Origin: Spirogloea muscicola
Lineage: Eukaryota; Streptophyta; Zygnematophyceae; Spirogloeales; Spirogloeaceae
Direction: 5' to 3'
Length of the DNA stretch: 21,587 nt
Assembly: GCA_009602725.1 (NCBI GenBank)
Contig: WELB01000101.1
Coordinates: 202,510 to 224,096, forward strand
Shown here: piece by piece, positions 17,687-21,587 of the stretch
Layout: every line of letters begins with the position of its first letter
Numbering within the stretch: position 1 is the stretch's first letter
Notes under the pieces: generated by a model
Databases searched by the model: none
Told to the model about the DNA's origin: nothing
What the model saw: the letters and a program-made list of their open reading frames with translations, nothing else
Made by a program: the position numbers and the translations under genes

Positions 17687-20600
17687 TCACCACCAGCCCC
17701 GCCTGCCTTGACCAAAAACACTCACTAGCTGCTCCACCACCTTCTCAGGCCTGCGCAGGAGGCCGACAGTAAAGAGTGTGTGAGAGCATGTAGACTCTCC
17801 AAGAAGCCCTGGAGAGCAGAGCACATCTCAGTTGGCCGACAAATGACAAACACAAACCCCCAAGACTACTGCAGCAATGCTAGTAACCTCTCAGGCTGTC
17901 TGACAGATAACACAACGATGACAGCAGAGCCTGGTGGGACACAAACTACAATGCCTGCAGCAATGTAACCATTTGCCTCACTTTTCAATTTTCAATACAA
18001 TCAACTAGACCTGATATACATTAATCACATTGAGGTGTCTCACCAGTCTTCTTGAGGTAGATGACCAGCACCTTCCAAGATGCTGGCTTTCACAACACTA
18101 GGGTTCTTCTCCGCAAAAGCAAGGGCCTCGGACTTGGGAAGATACCTGTCCTTCTCACCCCAAGCAACCATTGTTGGCTTGTCCCAGCTGAAAAAGCACC
18201 AGACACTAGATTTGTCAAGGATTGTGTCCCCTCTTATGATGCAACTCTTTCTTGGCTTCTCAACGATCCTGGTCTCTGGTGTACCATGACCCGCATGGTA
18301 CTCCAGTAAGCACCAACATATGGAGATCACATACGGCTGGCAGTAGACTAGGTCGAGACTTGCACCTGCCAGCTGCAAAACCTTTCTGAATACGACTTTG
18401 CATATCCTTCACTGGGGCTTTACGGGCACTCTCCAATAGAGCTGCATGTGTGCAACTTAGGGCAAGATAAGGAAAGGGACACCATCTGTGAAGAAGGCAA
18501 GCAAAACAACTGCACGACTTGCACTACGAACTCAGGAATGAGAAAATGGACGATGAATAACATGTGTGAAGTGAAGACGTGACACTTCAGCAGCTGCCCA
18601 ATGTGTGCAGCTACCAGCAAAATTTTACAAGCTTGGTGGCAGGAAGCTTACAGAAGCCGGCATCACTAGAGTCCAGGTATGGCAGCCTGTACACATCAGC
18701 GTCGTCATTCTCCAAGACGTAGCTGCACCCAGGGGTAATGATGTCGAGTCAACCTTCAACGACTTCAAGACTCTAGAAGCAGTGTATTGATTGACTTCTA
18801 CCTGTGTCTGACGAGCCTCAGATTCAAAGCTCGCCAACATACAGGGACCGAAGCAAGCATAATTTCAAGTATGGTATATGCACTGTGACAGCTACTTATG
18901 TGAAGCTAAACTGGAATGGCAGAAAACATCTGAAAGGGAGGCAGGTCAAATATGGGCATTACGGGCTGCCTTTCTCGATGAAACGCTCGGGCAAGATTGC
19001 GTTTTGGGAGGTGAACTCGCCCACAAATGGGAGCCTGCCAAGCAATAATGCAAGCAAATAATAAAATAATATACTAGGTTTCTGTATTGCTGATAGTGGT
19101 GCCACTGCAGACTGCTCTGCAATCTGGCAATTTGGCAACCATTTAGGCACTCATGAAATCAAGCATCAATGATTATCCAGGAACATATGCTATACATCTC
19201 TTATTTCTCAGCCAGTCACCGGAGTTGCGAGAAGACAGGAGGCAGGGATGCAGATGGAGTCAGGGGAGTGTTCAATATGCCGAGCTTTGCGACTCGATCT
19301 TGATTCTTAAGAGCCCAGGTCAAGCCATATGATCCAAGAATAAAGCCCTGCAATTCTCATACACAAGTTGGTGGATTCAAGCCAATGGATATATTTCTTG
19401 AGAGGAGAAGAGAGGTATGACAGAGGCCTTCAGGAGGGAGGTGCATCTACTTGTAGATATCTTCACTTTCAATAAGCTGCTGAATCGGACTTTGCAGGAA
19501 AGCCCTATGATTTGTTCACATTGTCGCAACTCTAACATCAAGTCCTGGTCCAAGAAGGACAACAGACCTGGACAACAAGATTGACTGGCTCCTTGATGCC
19601 CAGTTGCCCAATCAGCTTGTCCAATTCCTCGTGATAACCCTGTTCTGATTTACCACACAGGACAGACCCAGCTAAGTTAGCTAGAGTCCATCTGCCTTCA
19701 ATCCGAGCTTCTAATTATAACACACTACGGAATCACTTCATACATCTACCACATGCGCCTGAGAACAAGTGACAGGGTTTCAAGCAGTGGTGTATGCATA
19801 CCAGTATAGGAGAAGTCATATCCGGGCTGCGGCTTCTCACTGAAGCCAAAGCCGATCCAATCAGGAGCATAACACTTGTACCCCTTCTTTGCCAGCTGAC
19901 AAGTGATCACAACTGAGAGGCTATCAACAACCAGTCTGCAGGCGCGCTCAACATCACTGTTCCAAAAATTAGAAGATTCTTAAGATAGTTGGCCTGTAGT
20001 TGCAATAAGCACCTAGTCACCATCACTTATGCAAACCTGATGTGTTTGCAATATTGTAACAAGCACACAGAGCGAAGGGGGTAGCAATAATAACTGCGCA
20101 TATGCGGCCCATACTTGTTCCATGACGGCCCGATAACTGTAGCCCTGCGTGGGTGAACCGTGTAGAAAAAGTACAGGCTGCTTCGCCAATGCCCCACCTG
20201 ATACACGAGCCAAAGATAGCCTGTTAAATAAGATTGATTCTGCACAACATTCTCCTTTCAAGACTCTGAACTCCACCTTGCAGCAGACGATTTATCTACT
20301 CTTTTCACACTCAACAAATATGAGATATTTACTTGAGCACCATCCACGAGTACTCAATCCACCATATATACTAGTTGGTGTTTAGCATTGCATTTATTGC
20401 TCACATACCGTACTCCCTCACAAACCAAGAGAACTTTCCAGCCTGCACGGTCCTCCCCTTGTCCCGACCCTTGTCCTTGATTCGCTGAAACATCATGCAG
20501 GCAATTAGTCTGAGAAAAAAGCTTCCCCCTTCACAAAGCTTGACAAATGACAGAGTCAAATAAGTGCAACAAGTAAGGCACCACGAAGGACCACTCTGCT

Positions 20601-21587
20601 ATCTGCTGAAAGATGTGACTTTATTGACCACTTGGTTGACCAGCCTAACTATAAAGTCCATCCAGCAAGCATGAATACAAATCCCTGCTCCTAGTCTGAC
20701 TGTAGTACCTCAACCATCTGGCCAACATTGCCACTCTCTGCAGCTGTCTGGTCGAGATAAACGCCTCCCTTGCTTGATGGATTGTCCGTGACAAATCGAA
20801 AGAGACCAGTCAACTCCTTATCCTTGTCGTCCTTGCCTGCTCCATCCTTTGCCGCACGGCACACAATAGCCGTCGACCGCGCACGCTGCCAGAGAGAGAC
20901 CGGAATGTATCATTGCTATGTATGACCTTTGTCGTTGTGAAGTAACTTACAGCTTACTATGTACTTTCATACTGTTCTCTAGGATTCAGTGTAGCCCGTT
21001 GTAGTGGCTGGATACCAGTGTGATTAGAACGACGGCCACTAGTGCCAGCACTAGGCTGCTGACACCTCATCAGGACCTTTCATCTTATCGTCATGCAAAA
21101 CCAGACAGCTGCTTCACCTCTCACTCGACATTTACAGGTCGCACGAATTGCTCGGACTAACTTGCCTAACAATCTTGATGGTAATGACTAGGTCTCTGCT
21201 GCGCCACCAGCGTGCAACTCTGACGTTACAGTCACGGTATTCAGCTGTACACACTACTGTGCGGGCCGGCTCTTAGAGCACACTAAGGGCTGCCATAAAA
21301 GCCCGACAGTAGCATAGTGTACCCCAGACAAGGCCGCTGTCGTGGCGCTTTGGACTTGCACAGCTACCTATCTATGAGGCCATGAGGAAAAGCACGATAT
21401 CAAAGCATGGTCAGTACGCGACGCAGCTGGCAGCACCGGGATGGCCGCCGTCGCGAGCAGAGTCAGTCTCGACGTTTGCGCAGCTCATTCCGCACCTTCT
21501 GCGAGCGATGTTTGACGGCGAGCCTCGGCGGCGCAGCCGAGGCGCCGGGCGGGACGCGGGCGGCGAGGAGGCCGCGGGGCAGCGGGC
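17687..21587 (-). CDS. Plastid-type alpha/beta hydrolase (haloalkane dehalogenase-like), 5' end missing
   Basis: Eleven exons on the minus strand join in phase, high to low: 21587-21496 (partial), 20885-20709, 20484-20409, 20197-20115, 19895-19802, 19644-19568, 19347-19220, 19034-18963, 18722-18652, 18441-18366, 18187-18044, with the final exon 17750-17687; counting the partial exon that makes twelve. About 383 residues are visible. The N-terminal part is rich in Ala, Pro, Arg and Ser and ends in STAIVCRAAKDG, like a chloroplast transit peptide and its cleavage site. The fold signatures are VLFLHGSPTQGYSYR (oxyanion loop), CYAPDWIGFGFSEKP, VVQ|GFILGSYGLTWALKN (nucleophile elbow), TMVAWGEKDRYLP (Asp at 18148-18150) and EGAGHLPQEDWPEKVVE (His at 18061-18063). 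The exon with GEFTSQNAILPERFIEKGSP matches, from memory, a plastid family represented in Arabidopsis by AT1G52510. The nucleophile position is Gly, so catalysis is doubtful. Substrate unknown. Confidence 0.92.

Noticed and set aside
18040-18042. In-frame TGA read as the end of the hydrolase
   Set aside because: The bases TG|GTGAGA form a strong donor, and splicing to 17750 continues with PEKVVEQL in phase, as expected for the family.

Overview
The window is nuclear DNA from a green plant, most likely a streptophyte alga or an early-diverging land plant. Three intron-rich genes can be read by joining exons across splice sites. They are ORC6 (+, 5062-7858), a plant-type cyclic nucleotide-gated channel (+, 11124-16032), and a plastid-type alpha/beta hydrolase (-, 17687 to beyond 21587). 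The green-plant assignment rests on three things. The channel has the plant layout, with a Cys-rich pore turret, a GQ-type filter and a cyclic-nucleotide-binding domain (CNBD) followed by an IQ motif. The ORC6 resembles the plant protein. The hydrolase has a transit-peptide-like N-terminus and resembles a chloroplast family I know from Arabidopsis. The species cannot be fixed from the sequence.

Layout. Positions 1-4400 form a repeat-rich block that starts with a GA microsatellite and carries many diverged copies, in both orientations, of short hairpin-forming modules. Unrelated GC-rich islands lie between the modules. One of them (3279-3392, - strand) looks like a stranded exon of a thioredoxin-fold protein. 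Positions 4400-5061 are the GC-rich flank and leader of ORC6. ORC6 has nine exons and one GC-AG intron. Positions 7859-8817 hold no recognisable gene. Positions 8818-10560 are a second block of the same repeat family, including a pair of 160-bp inverted arms (9284-9443 / 9750-9911). Positions 10560-11123 are GC-rich sequence before the channel. The channel has 14 exons and encodes 782 residues. Positions 16033-17686 separate the channel from the convergent hydrolase and hold no gene I can support. The hydrolase reads right to left; its first exon is cut by the window end.

The three genes have unrelated jobs: DNA replication licensing, ion and calcium signalling at a membrane, and a plastid protein of unknown substrate. 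There is no operon-like logic. In every gene the exon phases add up across all introns, which strongly supports the models. The most noteworthy observations are the Gly at the nucleophile position of the hydrolase, the modular foldback repeat family with interleaved inverted copies upstream of the channel, and the orphan exon inside the repeats.
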